DNA from: Psoroptes ovis
Taxonomy: Eukaryota; Arthropoda; Arachnida; Sarcoptiformes; Psoroptidae
Direction of reading: 5' to 3'
Assembly (NCBI GenBank): GCA_002943765.1
Contig: PQWQ01000023.1
Coordinates: 684,501-748,500 of the forward strand
Length of the DNA: 64,000 bases
Shown: piece after piece, positions 1 through 14,000 of the stretch
How positions within the stretch are numbered: position 1 is the stretch's first letter
Layout: the number at the start of each line of letters is the position of its first letter
Notes under the pieces: model-generated
Seen by the model: the letters and a program-made list of their open reading frames with translations, nothing else
Told to the model about the DNA's origin: nothing
The model's database searches: none
Made by a program: the position numbers and the translations under genes

Positions 1-128
1 AAATTATGTAAATTGAATCCTATTTCTATTTTGTCAAATTTTTCCAAGATTCTTGGGTAATAATGATTTCATAGAAATAATAATGATAATGATAATCACA
101 AGAGAATGGAATGAAGAATGAAATAAAG

Positions 129-206
129 GGTTGTCCGAAAAATTTTCACCGATTTAATCATACGGGAAACGATTGACGAAAACCGTCAAAAACTTTTCGG
201 ACAACC
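129..206. repeat. mariner-like palindromic MITE, copy 1
   Basis: Left arm GGTTGTCCGAAAAATTTTCACC pairs with a right arm ending ACTTTTCGGACAACC. This is a degenerate member; the inner arms no longer match well. Confidence 0.7.
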
Positions 207-807
207 TAAATAAAAGAGAAGAGGCCAAAAACTTACCGGAAATTTTCAATCAATCGAACATCAGCAGCAGCAGTAGAATAAAATTTGAATTTTAAATTTT
301 TGGATCAATCAAATTTCCAATAAAATTTCAAATTAATTCCAATAAATTCGCCTAAGCTGATTAGAATACAAAATTAATTTCATTACTTTTTTCCATTGTT
401 GTTGTTGTTTATTACAGCCTCTTGATTCACCAGATGTGAAGCGATCATCTATGAGAATTGAGAAGAAAGTGAACAAATAATTTGAAAAAAACTTTGGAAA
501 AAACACTCATAAGCCATTCGAATTTTGAATCTCACATTTGTGTGTGTATGTGTGTGGGAAGCTTTTATGGAAAATTTTTGAAAAAAAATTTCCGTCAAAT
601 TTTCAAAAAGTCAAAATTACCACTTACCTCTTTTTGTTTCGTTCATCTGTTTTTCACTAAATGCATTAAATTATTCATATTTGATCTTTGATATTCTTCT
701 ATTTTTCTTCTTTTTCCATAATTTTCTTTTGAAAAAAAAGTTGAAAATTTTTTTTTCTTCTTCTTCTTCGAGAAAAACTTTTCGTATCATACGTATTATA
801 AATATAC

Positions 808-884
808 GGGTTGTCCCATAAGTTCTTGCCGTTTTTTTAATTTTTTTCATTCAAAAAAAACGGCAAGAACTTATGGGACAACCC
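808..884. repeat. mariner-like palindromic MITE, copy 2 (perfect 31-bp stem)
   Basis: Arms are exact inverted repeats of 31 bases around a 15-base loop. Outer sequence is of the GTCCCATAAGTTCTTGCCG type. It is flanked by TA on both sides, one base outside the GGG/CCC ends. It is the best-preserved of the family. Confidence 0.8.
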
Positions 885-1066
885 ATTACATTCAATGGCA
901 AATATGATATTTAGCATAAAATTTCAATAATAATAAAAGGTAATTTTACATTCACATTCAGAATTCATTTCATTTACGATCAGTGTGTGTGTGTTTGGTG
1001 TTTGTTTACACTATGAATATAAATATAAATGAATAAATGAATGAATGAATATTAAAAATATTTAAA

Positions 1067-1213
1067 TACAGGATATTTCAAGTTTTAATTCAGGATTTCA
1101 AAATTGATATTCATAGTTTTAAAATTGAATTTCATAATTTTACTGTTCAAAATTGCATTCAAAAACTACGAAAATTAATTTTAAAACTCTGATTTCAAAC
1201 TTGAAACCCTGGA
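1067..1213. mobile_element. TIR element of the TACAGGGTTTCAAG family, copy 1
   Basis: Left end TACAGGATATTTCAAGTTTT, right end AAACTTGAAACCCTGG. The interior contains short alternations of TAGTTTTAAAATTGAA and its complement, so the whole unit can fold on itself. It aligns to 21934-22077. Confidence 0.55.
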
Positions 1214-2141
1214 ACAAAAAATATTCATTCATTTTTGGAAATGAAAATTCAAATAATTTTTACTTACAAATTGAAAAAATTTCGTAAATATATTAAAGAA
1301 TTGAAATTGAAGAATTGAGTTTTTTTCCATTCGCTTTTCATTCATCATTGTTTTTCAATGTAAATTTTTTTTATCATATTGTTCAATGGGCTGTTTGTTT
1401 TTTTTTTCGGTTCTCGAAATACAAACAAATATTTCTTGAAATTTTAAAATTCATTTCTTCTTTTCATATTTTCCCATTATAAATTCATATTTTTCATCAT
1501 TCTCAAATGTAAATATCATACATCTATTGTGAATATATTTTTTTCAATTTTCAATGATAATAATGATGATGATAATGATAATAATAATCAACATTCAACA
1601 ATCATAATGATGATGATTATGATAATTTTCTTTATTCTTTTATCATTTTTCGTCTTGATGTTTTTTCTAAGGGTAATATTTCATATTTTTGTTTTTCGGA
1701 AAAATTTATTTCTTGAATCATTTCTTGAAAAGTTTTGCCATACATTTCCAATACATTTGCATTATGATATTTGTGTTTGTTTTGGTGGAAAGAATAAATG
1801 ATTCAATTCAATTTAATTTTCTTCATACAATTTCCTCGCTACGTAAGAAAACAATAAGAAAATAGAACAAACGATTATTATTGCTACACAAGAGAATTAG
1901 TTGAATACTTTGGATTATTGATTTTTTTTCTTTTTCATTTTCACTAAAACGTTTTGCTTATTCAAATACATACATACATACATTACCATTAGTATAAATA
2001 CCTTTATGAATATAAAACAACAAATTACAATACGGTAAAGTGATAATAATAATAATAATAATAATAATGATAATAACCGTCAATTTAATGATGTTTGATA
2101 ATATTATTTTGTTTCGCTTGTTTGCTTGTATTGTAAATACA

Positions 2142-2223
2142 TTAGGTTGTCCGAAAAATTTTTGCCAATTTTCCAATGATTTTTCTATGATATAATCGGC
2201 AAAAACTTTGCGGACAACCTAAT
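2142..2223. repeat. mariner-like palindromic MITE, copy 3
   Basis: TTAGGTTGTCC at the left end and GGACAACCTAA at the right, GAAAAATTTTTGCC-type arms with one mismatch (TTTGCGG). The loop contains the family sequence TTCTATGATATAAT. Confidence 0.78.
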
Positions 2224-3074
2224 ACATTTTCCAAGGAAAATATTTTCTTCGTAGTAAACATACTTACAGACAAACACAAATTGATATATTGGAAATGTTG
2301 TTTTTTGGTCTTTGTTTTTCTTCGTATTTTCTTCTTTTTCTTCAGTGTAAACATATATATGACATTAAAAGTCAAATTGGCTTGAAATAAATAAAACAAA
2401 ATAATGATGATAATAATAACAACCAAACAAAAACAAAACGATTCCCAAGCGTAGAATGTATTTTCACATGTATTCATTATGTCATTTCAATACAACACTA
2501 CAATACAATATCATCCATAGACTTTTTCGTATTTTTCTTGGTATTTTCTTCGTATTTTCTTGAATTTCAGTACAATTTTCTTAGCTTTGTCTTGTCTTTT
2601 TTTTGAAAAATTAAATATGAATTGAATTGACAAAATTGACAAAAAAAAACTGAGAAAAAAAATAAAGAAATTATGAAAATTGATGATGTTGTTTCTTGAA
2701 ACTTGAAGTTTTCGTTTTTTTTTTTGGGTTTGGGTACTACAAGTCAAAGTCAAAGTCACTGTTATGGTTGTTGTTGTTGTTGTTTTCTTACTCTTTTTTT
2801 TTTTTGCTTTTCCCATTGAAAATACATTGTGTTGTATTGTACATTGCCCCATTATAATACAACACGATATTTTTGCACATTTTTTCTGTTGAAAGAATGA
2901 ATGAATGGGAAAAAAATATGTCGAAATTTGATCTTACCATTATTCATTCATTGTGTTTGTGTTGGTGTATCTGAAGATTTCATTTTTTTGTTCTTCTTTT
3001 TCTTCGTTGAAGAAAAATGAAATCATTATTTATTTTATTTTCATTTTTTTTCATAAATTTTTCTTCGTATACAA

Positions 3075-3158
3075 TAGGTTGTCCTGAAAGTTTTTTTCCG
3101 ATTTTCAAACGTTTTTCAATTAATAAATCGGAGCAAAAACTTTCGGGACGATCCAATA
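3075..3158. repeat. mariner-like palindromic MITE, copy 4 (degenerate)
   Basis: Left TAGGTTGTCCTGAAAG; right CTTTCGGGACGATCCAATA, with several substitutions in both arms. Confidence 0.6.
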
Positions 3159-3892
3159 AATTTTCTAAGAAATATGTTCATTTGTCTTCAAGAATCTAAT
3201 TTTTCTTTTTTCTTCCATCATCATCAAATGTTCGAAAATATATATTTGTCTCTTATCATTATTATCATCATTTTTTTTGTTCTTCAATATTTTCATTGAT
3301 AATTATTTACTGTTGTTATTGTTGTTGCTGCTTTTTTCTCTCTGGCCATTGATTAATGAGAAATTCTATCATTATTATACTTATTATCATCATCATCAGA
3401 TATCGTACACATTGTTTGACAATCAAAAATAAAATAAAGGAAAAATTAAATGAAAAATACAGTTGAATTAATACAGTGAAGCCAACATTTTCTTTGCCAT
3501 TTTTTTTCATCGTGTGTACAAACAAATCTTCGTATCGATTATCATTATCATCATCATCATCAAAATGGACATCAATCTCTGTGTGTATGTATGAATGAAT
3601 GAATAATATGTAGGAAACGATAATAATTTTGACAATAATAATAATAATAATGTAATATATCGATTTACAAAATTTCGATTTCAGATTTTTCAGATATCCA
3701 TTAAAATTGTTTCATTTGAGATTTTCAATTTTTTTGGATGTAAAGCAATAGATGTATATTGTTGTTGGTCCAACATATTTTTTGTTTTCTATCACTTCTT
3801 GAGTTTTTCTGCCTTTTCAATAGCCTTCAAAGCATTGATTAGTTGTATTGCTTTTATCATTATCATTATTAGTATTGTTGTTGTTTGTTATT

Positions 3893-3974
3893 ATTAGGTT
3901 GCCCGAAAAGTTCTTGCCGATTTTCTCATAATTTCCCTCAATATAATCGGCAAAAACTTTTCGGACAACCTAAT
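3893..3974. repeat. mariner-like palindromic MITE, copy 5
   Basis: ATTAGGTTGCCCGAAAAG and CTTTTCGGACAACCTAAT arms, with TA on both sides. It is inserted beside an (ATT)n run, which makes the exact ends ambiguous. Confidence 0.75.
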
Positions 3975-4390
3975 ATTATTATTATTATTATTATTAACTA
4001 AATCTTATGATGACGACAATTGGATGAATGATTTTGTTTTTTTTTCTTTTCTTCTTACTTCTTTACTTATTTCGATTTAGATTTTTTTCTTACATTTTCA
4101 TTTTCATTCCATTCAATTGTATATTGATATGATTATATATTGATTATAATAATAATAATGGATACAAATTTCATTATTTTTTATTTTATTTTTTCATTTT
4201 CGCTTGTTTTCACGAACTGATTCAATTGAAATTGTTGTTGTTTTTGTTAGTAGTTCTTGTTGTTTTTTCTTCTTCTTTTTTTCGATTTTCTTGGCTTTTT
4301 CTATTTCATTTAATTTCAATGAAAAAAGCAAAGTTTCTTTGAATTTTTTTTTCAGTTACTGTTGTTGATTTCACCATTATTATTATTATT

Positions 4391-4474
4391 ATTAGGCTGT
4401 CCGGAAAGTTTTCGCCGGTCATATCTTGGAAAATCATCAAAAAAAATTGACAAAAACTTTTCGGACAACCTAAT
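4391..4474. repeat. mariner-like palindromic MITE, copy 6
   Basis: ATTAGGCTGTCCGGAAAG and CTTTTCGGACAACCTAAT arms. The loop has diverged (GGTCATATCTTGG). It follows an (ATT)n run. Confidence 0.72.
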
Positions 4475-5995
4475 ATTATCATTACTGCCATGGCCATGCT
4501 TTTGTCTTTTTCATTTCATTTTTTATTATGACTAAAAATAATGGAAATCTTCATCATCTTCATCTTGATCATCGACGACAAAAATTTCATTTTATCCTTT
4601 TGAGAATTCACTTGAGAAAAGATGTTGAAGATTGGTTGTTTTACACTGTTTTTGCTACTGCATGTTGTTGTTGCCTATAATATATATGATAATGATGACA
4701 ATGTGATATTCTGAAAGATTCTGAAAGAAAAAAAAATTGAAAAAATCTTCATTCATTCATTCATTTCATTTAATGATTGAATGAATGAATAAATGAATGA
4801 ATAAAGATTTCAATGAAATTTCAAATTGTTACTGAATTGAATTAATAATAATAATAATAATATGATTATTATTATTATTAAAATTTCCAAGTTCTTCAAG
4901 TAACAACAACGTCTAAGTCTTAGTTATTCGGCATTTTTTTTTTCATTTTGAATGCGAAAAAATACTTGAAATTGATACACCAGAGTCCTTGTGAGTGAGT
5001 GAGTAGTTATTACACATTGATTGATGTAAAACCTAATAATAATATGGAAATAATAATTATTATTTCGAATATATAAGACAATGAGATTCATTTCCAATCA
5101 TATTCATTTCTATTCATTTTCTTTGGCCCCAAAATAGAACCAAAATCTCTTCACTTACGACAATTATACAGTTGCTTAGATACTTATTAAATGATTGAAT
5201 TTTTTTTCTTCGTCTTCTTTCTGCCATTTCTTCAACATTGACATTCGATGACACTTTATCACTATGTAATATTTCATTTTATATTCATTTTCGTCCCAAT
5301 ATATGTTGACTGTGATGATATGCATAAATGATAAAAAATCGAAATAAAAATCAAACTTTCAATCAAATAGTCTCAAAGTGAAAAAAAAACTTACTTAAAG
5401 TTTGAGAAATCTTTGAAAAAATATTCATTTTCTTCCTGCTCGAAAAAGTTTCGATCAGTAGATTTCAATATTTTTCCACCATTTTACGAAAATAGATTTA
5501 AAATCGATACGAAAATAAACAAACAGAAAATTTTGATGATCAATTTTTCTCTGTTCTCTTCACTCGTTCATTCGAAATTCATTGATCGATTGATTGTTTG
5601 ATCAATGAATTGATTGATTGATTGATTAATATACTTGCACTGAGATATTATGGAGATTTTTCTCCATTTTTTTTCGCCAAAATTTCTCCGATAAATATTG
5701 AAAAATACGGAAGAAAAAAATTTAAATTTTAAAAGAGAAAAAAAAATATTATTATTCAAAAGCAATTTTGAAAATACAATTTGATCATTTTAAGGATCAA
5801 TAATTTTCAAATGAATTATTTAATTTGAAAAAAATTTGGAAAAATTTTTCAAAATTTCCAATTCTTACCTCTAAGGCCGTTCGGCTCTTGTTTGCCCAGA
5901 CATTTTTCATTATTTTAACCATAATTTACGCAATATAACAATCAATAATCATTGAAATTCATTCAATTCTTAATGATTTTCAATTTGATTAAAAT

Positions 5996-6097
5996 TTAAT
6001 TACGTTTCTTTGGTTCACTTTCATTACTTTTGTCCACCGATTGCAAATAGCGCGGAATCGAACGTTTCTTTGTTTTCGAACACAAAGAATTTCGAAT
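5996..6097 (-). CDS. Possible terminal exon of an unrecognised gene
   Basis: A GC-richer island in an AT-rich desert. Read on the minus strand from an acceptor AG at 6098-6099, it gives 33 residues ending in a stop: basic, with SLCSKTKKRSIPRYLQS and then VDKSNESEPKKRN. The residue mix looks like a real basic C-terminus rather than random AT-rich translation. A neighbouring minus-strand patch (about 5867-5925) encodes MKNVWANKSRTALE before a GTAAGA donor. I cannot place the family or find partner exons, and another frame across 5996-6165 is also open, so this is a weak call. Confidence 0.2.
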   Translation of the reverse strand: MRNSLCSKTKKRSIPRYLQSVDKSNESEPKKRN

Positions 6098-7410
6098 CTT
6101 TCCGCGGCAAAAAAAAAATCGAAAAACTATTTCCACCCAAACAGTCATACATTGTGTTGTAGGGTGTTAATAGGAAATTATTCAAAAAATTTTCAAAATT
6201 TCAAATTTTTAAAAATTTAAAATTTTCGCGCCCCAAAATCAAGATAAATTCCTACCCTAAACGAAAAAAAAAATTCCTGATAATACCGAAGCATTTATCA
6301 ATTGTTTTGATTCTTGAAATCATTCACAGCATTTTCGGCTGAATATTCCTTCATTTTTTCCAAAAAATCAAAATACTTTGTATAAGAATATCCTCAAAAA
6401 AAAAAACATTGGAGAATTGCGATTCCTCATCCTCATCATTATCTTTGTTATTCCATCACTAATAAGAATTTAGGGAAAATCTTTAAAAAAAAAAAATATT
6501 CAAAAATCCCGAATTCTTCATTGTTTAAGAAAATGGATGGAAATTTCTTAAGAAATTCTATTCGTCTCGAGCTTTAAGAAAATATTAATTCTTTTCGTAA
6601 ATCTTTATATAAGAATTATAATACCAAAGTCATCCACCATTCATTCAATTCATTTGGTTCCTCAGTACGACATCGTCCCAAGTCCATGAATTCAATGAAA
6701 TTAGGCTGGTTTGAATACAATTCATTTGTTTGGTAAATTTTGGGCTCTCATTTCGACCCGTTGAATCGCTGATAATAATCATGAATTTTTGTTCATGAAT
6801 TTCGATACACATTTACCAGATTTTTTACAGCTTTTCAATTGAATTCTTTGTGTTTTTGTTGGGGTTCAAATTTCCAACCAAAAAATTTTCGCTTGGCCCC
6901 ATCTATAGTCTTCTTCAATTGAAAAAAAAAAAATGGAAATAAAAATAAATTCAAAAACTTTTCATTGTGAAATTAAAGATGATTTCAAAGAAGAAGAAGA
7001 TGAGATGAGATAAAATCTCTTGTAATTCTCTCCGAAAATTCTTGTATTTCTACGAAAATTTCTCCAAAATGAGTGAATGAATAACTGAATTCCATCAATT
7101 GAATTCAGGGCTCAATTCAATTGAATTCATAGCTATTATGTTCAATGTAACATGCATGCATTCATACAGCCCTTAATGTTATTGATATTTGAACTAAATT
7201 CTTTCTATGTATTGCATTCATTATATTCATTGTTTCAAAATAAAATGAATGGGGTGGTTTTCATTTTCATTTCATTCGCATTTTCTTTTGTCAAAATCAT
7301 TCAGTATGATGATGATTGAGATTCGTTTATTTCAATGTTTGCTTGCTTTTTGGCTTGGTTTGGTTCGGTTCAGTTGATCCAACAATGGATTCATGTTATA
7401 TATATCATGT

Positions 7411-7492
7411 ATTAGGTTGTCCGAAAAGTTTTTGCCAATTATATCGTAGAGAATTATGAGAAAATCGACAAGAATTTATCGGACAACCTAAT
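7411..7492. repeat. mariner-like palindromic MITE, copy 7 (mixed arms)
   Basis: The left arm is the CGAAAAGTTTTTGCC type, but the right arm reads GACAAGAATTTATCGG, closer to the other subtype, so the stem has mismatches. Confidence 0.75.
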
Positions 7493-9879
7493 ATATATAT
7501 GAATGAGATATGTATCATCATCATCTATTCACAGCCATCGAGTTTGCACCATTTTGCACCATTCCAATGGTTTCAATGGGCGAATGGTGTATGAATGGCT
7601 GCTGCAGCTGTTGGCGAAATGGCGTCGACGTATTTGGGTGCTGGAATTATTGTTTTCTTTGCAGGAATCTGGGCATAGAAATTTGATGGAATTTGACAGA
7701 ATCCAAAGTAATTTTACGAGAATCAGTGAATGAATTAGAATTCATGCACCATTTTGCACTAAAAAATAAAAATTCCATTACATTATATAGAAATTGATCA
7801 TCATCATTGCGTTTCAATTCTTCCAATATTAAACCATTTGTTAACGATAATCGAATAGAATCTTAGAATCAAGCTGTTCAAGATCTTCCTATGTCCAATG
7901 GTGAAACACACAATAATAATGGAAAATGGTAGCAGAATATTTGATAAAAGCAGAAGCAAAATTCTGGTAGAGATGATATGAGATGATGATGATGATATGA
8001 TCGAATGAAATAGCAATCGGCTGAAATTGAAAATTTGGAATAAATTTTTCATTTTTCACTTTATTTTGATTCGTTTATTCGTTGTGTTGTGTTGTTGTTG
8101 ATGTTGATGATATTCAATTCTAAATATTTGTTTGGTTCCATCGATTCATTCATTTATTTATTTATTCACCAGAATTTATCATTGTTTATTCATTCGTACA
8201 TATTTGTCTCTCGATTTATTTATTTATTTATTTATTCATTTTTTTAAATATTTGTTATTCGTGCCATTTATCTGTTTGTTTGTTTGATTGAATTGTTTGT
8301 TCGTTTAAATTTTCTCTCCAATTTTTGTCAATCACATTATTTTTCGTGTTAAATTGACAATAATATTTCAATGATAATCAACGCTTTTTTCCGAATGTTA
8401 AATCATCATCATTTTTTCAATCATGTTTTCATCGTAACGAACAATTTAAGACGAAATTTGAGACGAAATTTCAAATGAAATTTGTCGAAAATTTTGAATT
8501 TTTCATAATTTTCACGATTTTCAAATCTTTGTTTACATTTTTTCTTTCCGGGAACTTTTTTTCTCCCGCAATTACAAATTTGTCATTTTCCCGTAAAATT
8601 TCTACTTTGAAGATAATCAACAATATTCCTTTGTTTTCGGATTGTTTTTTAAGTGAAATAATTATTTTAAATCAATCAATCAATTGATCGACTGTTTACA
8701 CTGATTCATCGAAGATCATCATCATCCACCAATACCAATCAATCAATCGATCCATCAATCAAAATCAATTTTACCAAACACAAAAAGCAATCGATCGGCC
8801 ATCAATCAATCGAAATTAATCAATCAATCCAAAAGTATGTGTTGTTTATTGAATTTATTGAATTTCTAAATCTTTTTCTGAAAAAAAAATTTTGTTTGAA
8901 CCCGAAAATCAATCAAAATAATCGAAATCAATCGAAATAATCAATAAAATCTATTGAATTTCGTTGAATTATAATTGAAACACGTCGTCGATATCATTGA
9001 AATCATGTTTAGAAATCATGTTTCGAAAGCATTCACATTGTATTTGGTTGTAATCACGACGATAATAATAACAATTGATAATCAAAAAGCATTGATCATA
9101 ATAACAATTGTGATTGATTATGATTAATTCAGTAAAAAATGGAATAAAGGAATAATTTCAATTGAATTGAATTGGATTGGATTGAATTGAATTTGATTGA
9201 ATTGAATTGAATTTATTTCAATTTAATTCAATTTAAAATCCAAATACAAATACAAATTCAATTCAATCAAATTGAATTTCAAATATCCAAAATATTGTGA
9301 AAAACATGTTTTCAAAACATTTGAAATCCATTAATATTAGTGAATTTGAATCCAATCCAAAGAATATTGTTCTTGGATTTTTTTTTCAAATATATTTCTG
9401 AATTAGGTCAATGATTATTATTGTTATTGTTATTATTATTATTATTAATTCCATTACTTACGATCCTCGAAGATCTTGCACCAATAATACTCGCTCATAC
9501 TCGTTAATATTTGGATGAATCAATGGAGTCAATGATTCAATTTTTTTTTTGGGCTCGAAATACCAAGGAAAATAATTATAATCATTATAATCATTATGAT
9601 GATCATCATCGGCCCAAAAGAATTCTTGAATGACTTTGCGAAGATATAAATTTCAATTATCAATTATCAAAGATAATAATATTAATAATGAGGATAATAA
9701 CGAAGATAATTATCCCGATAATTAATAACGACGATAATGATAATTCCCGAATAATAAATTCTTTTGGTCTACAGCTTTTGGAAGTAGCTTAAGATTATTA
9801 TTATTTAAGATTATTCAATATCATTCTTAAGATGATCAAAGATGATTTAAGCACTCAAAGACGACTCTCTCGCGATTGT

Positions 9880-9961
9880 ATTAAGTTGTCCGATAAGTTC
9901 TTGCTGATTTTTCAATGATATTCTACGATATAATCGGCGAGAACTTATTGGACAACGTAAT
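9880..9961. repeat. mariner-like palindromic MITE, copy 8
   Basis: Arms TTAAGTTGTCCGATAAGTTC and GAACTTATTGGACAACGTAA; the loop carries TTCTACGATATAATCGG. Confidence 0.72.
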
Positions 9962-10692
9962 ATTTACATCAATAGTAATTCCATTGTATATGATGATCTT
10001 GGTCTTAGATCGAAAAGATTTAAATTATTTATCACATCGTATCTATGTGTGTGGTTCATTTATTATCATTATCCTAAAATCGAGGGGACCAGCCAGATCA
10101 TTGATCGCTTGATTCATTGATGATCAGCGATGCAGCTCCCGAAGTGAACACAAATTCAAATACAAACATTATCCCTCGATGATGATCATTAGATTAGCAT
10201 TCGAGCGTGTCTCGTATACGCAAATAAATAAATACCGCATAATTTCGGGCTGATAATTACTAATTAAATATAAATTATGTAATACGAACCATTCTGCAAT
10301 TCATTCATTCATTTAAGCAATTCATTAATCATAATACAATCAATCATTATTTTCTTGTTTTGTTTTTATGATTAAATGATGATTATGGTTGAATATTGCT
10401 TGGAAAGTCTGCAGAATTCTTCGTAGAATCAAAGATATTCCATGTTGTATCATTCATTGAGAGCAATGTTTATGACATTTGTTTTTCTTATTCTGGTGCA
10501 GTGAAATTATATTTCAGTTTCAATGAAACACATGGACATTGATTGATTGATTTTTTCTCGAAGTTCCTTTGGTTGGTGCCCGTGGTGTACCATGTTTACC
10601 ATGTATACCACCTACCATTGATCAGCTTCGATTGAATATTTTTGAGCTTTCTCCTCGTGTGTATATTTTGGAATTGAAATTTAATTCCAAAT

Positions 10693-10774
10693 ATTAGATT
10701 GTCCCATAAGTTCTTGCCGATTTTTCAATGATATTCTACGATATAATCGGCAAGAACTTATGGGATAATCCAAT
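10693..10774. repeat. mariner-like palindromic MITE, copy 9
   Basis: ATTAGATTGTCCCATAAG and CTTATGGGATAATCCAAT arms. It has the same loop as copy 8, which suggests a recent common source. It lies about 260 bases upstream of the dpr-like start codon. Confidence 0.75.
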
Positions 10775-11035
10775 AATTAATTTTCCATTTGTTTTTTTTT
10801 TTCAATCAATTTACACAGAGAGATTTGCTGAAATTCATCAATCCACCAATCAAACGGCCAATTAATTAATCAATCGATTAATCGATTAATCATTGATTTG
10901 TTCGAATGATAATCAAACAAATCAGCTGTTTGTTTTCGGTGAAAAGAATCAAATGATCGCAAGTTTATCAATTGATATTGGCTAAAAACTAATACCGACG
11001 ATCATAATCACAGCGATCATCATCACCTGTGAAAA

Positions 11036-14000
11036 ATGAAACCAAAATTTAGAAAATTATCAATAAACTTGGATAATATCAACATCAACAACAGCAATTC
11101 AACCATTAACCATTGTGATCAATCATTGTTTCCAAGCAATATTTCAACATCATTTGAAATGAATAATAACGATAATTCTTTGGTTATTTGTGATCACAAT
11201 CAATCAATCGAATCAAAATTATCAATGATAATTGATTGTAGCAATAATGATGATCATCAACAACAGCGTCCGACGCATCATCTTGCGTATCACCATGATG
11301 ATATTCAGCCATTATCATCGTATTTTAAGCATCAGCAACAACATCACCATCCCACGCATCATCATCGTTGTAAATCGTTATTCACCATGATTGCTAAATT
11401 ATCGTTTATATTATTATTCATGTTCAACCATCATCATCATCAATGTAAGTTTATGTTCGTATGTTCTTTTTGAATTATTTATTCGGGTTCGGTACTTTGA
11501 AGTTGTCGAACTTTTGTGTAATTAGTCAATTGTGAATTGGATCAGCACGTTAAAGTGAATATACGGATTCATAAATGATTCAAAACTGATCAGTTGATCA
11601 TTGATTGGTTGATTGATCCATGAGTTGATTGACTGAATTATGATCTGAGTTTGCGGCTAAAAATAAATGAAATGAATAATTTGACAAGTACAAAACCATT
11701 GATTGTTGTTGTGATTGTCATTCATTATTATGACAGTTTTGATGATAATTTCAATTTCGAAATTCCGATTTTTGATTTTCCAATTTGAAAAAATCAATTT
11801 GAAATTGATTTAAAATGATTTTGGAATTCCGATTGATTTTCAATTGAACTTCAATTGATTTGTTCGATTCGAATCGATTCGTATGAATCAATGATCGATA
11901 ATCAATTTTTATTGACAAACAATTCCACAACATTTTGACAATTTCAGCAAATTCCATAAGACTTTGAATGCTTTCAAATGAATAATTTCAAAACTAATGC
12001 CGCAAGGTTTGTCATTCAATTCCACTGCGGAATTTCTCCCGAAATTTGAATGGAACTCGAACCAGGTCATTCATTCATTCATTTAATTCATTTAATTGAT
12101 TTTTGATTTTTGAATTATTAAAATTTTTTCCGAATTAATTAATTCAAAAATTTTAATTAATTTTTTTTCTAGTCCTCGAAATCAAAATTAATGAATGAAT
12201 TCATTCCTTTCTCTTGTTCATCTTCCATTGATTCATATTTGATATGATCACAACAGCAGCAAAACTCTTGTGTATTCGATCATTATCATCCATTCAAAAT
12301 GATTTGAATCCATTTCAAAAGTGATTCGAAATGATGGCCTCATAATGATGATCACAATGATTATGATTCGGGTCCGCAATCCATGCTGCTGGGCGCCGAA
12401 ATTCTGCTCCGTATTCAATGTTTACATTTTCATTTGGGTTGTCCCATAAGTTTTTGTTGTTTTGTGAATAAAAATATATTCAGAAAAAACGGCAAAAACT
12501 TATTGGACAACCTGAATAGATATTGTAAAAAGTGGTGAAGTGTGTTTGGAAATGGACCTTGGATCCAAATTCAAATTATATGAATGGCCAAATACATGAT
12601 GTATTTTGATTCGAAAATTAATTTTGAATTTGATTTTGAAAATGATTTTCAAAATTAATTTTAAATTTTAAATTTCAATTTAAAATTTCATTTGTACAAA
12701 ATACAATGTATTAGGTTGTCCAAAAAGTTTTTTGCCGATTTTCCAATGTTTTTTCTACGGATATAATTGGCAAAAATTTTCCGGACAGCTTAATAATATA
12801 TCGGTTTTTTTTGTTTTGGTTTTTGTTTTGAATATTTACAATTATTAATACGAAATACAGAATATATTCTACATGGATATATATATATCCCTATTCTATT
12901 CATATACATTACGATCCATGGATGAATATTCCATCCATTGGTTAACATTGGTCAACCATATTCTATGATCATCCATATTCAATGGTCATATTTTTTTTTT
13001 TTTTTTTTGTTCGGTTGAACAACGGTTTTCCGTATTCTAATTGGTCGACAAACATGCATGTATGCTTCCAAATACACATATTATATATCAAACATTTATG
13101 ATTTCAAATAATAATAATAATAATTGTTATTATTATTTAATGAATTGAAATTATTATTATTATTCATTTGTTTCGTTTCAATTCATTTCAATTCAAGAAT
13201 AAAAATAATCGTGATTATTATGGAAAATGCTTTGACTTTTAATGATAATTTCATTCATTGTTTATTCATCATCATTCATATTAACCCTTAGAACTCGAGG
13301 CAATTACAGCGCAAGTCAGTCAGCAGCTCGACGATTTTTCAAACTAATGTAAAATGGTGACTGTGGGGCGCCTATAGAGTTACTGCATTACATTTTTTGG
13401 TGAGTGATGCTCACCGCTCGAGTTTTAAGGGTTAAATATGAATACGCGTGTGTAGGTGTTTCAGTGTAGGTGTTTGATTTGTGTGTTTGGTTTGGTGTGC
13501 AACAGCAATTCGGTACCATTTGAACATTCATTGAATTGCAATTGTTAGTCCAGTACGGGCCATCACCATGTTGTTGTTGTTATTGTTGTTGGTTTTGATA
13601 TTCATTGTTTTGGGTAACCCCTTAATATTTTCAATTATTCGAACCATTTCCTTTTTGTTTCATTTCGTTTCGTTTCGTTTGTTTCCGTATTATTATAAAG
13701 GCAATTCAATTCCACTTATCATATCGATATTTGGCTTACTATGGACAATGTTAACATGATCATTGGTATACCATTCATGACCATTCATTCATTCATTCAT
13801 TCATTTATTCAATTGATTTCAAAATTGTTTCGCAGGTTTTAACAGTTATTATAGCATTAGAGTTATAGTCAGTAACAACTGTTTTACGTAGCTGCTTCGA
13901 TCTTGCTTCGCTTACTAGGCTATGACCTTAGTTTTCAGGGTATTTATATTTTATTCAAATTATTTATTATTGATTTATTTATATGCTCGTATTATTATTT

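Larger units (their letters stand above)
1..11035. other. Gene-poor region with nine hairpin MITEs
   Basis: No ORF with recognisable protein content on either strand. It contains palindromic elements 1-9, one TACAGGGTTTCAAG element, triplet runs, and the coding-like patch near 6 kb. The last part must hold the dpr promoter and 5' leader. Confidence 0.6.

Noticed and set aside
7503..7733. 76-residue plus-strand frame with Trp/Arg-rich content
   Set aside because: No family resemblance, no splice partners, and it starts beside a hairpin MITE; not enough to call a gene.
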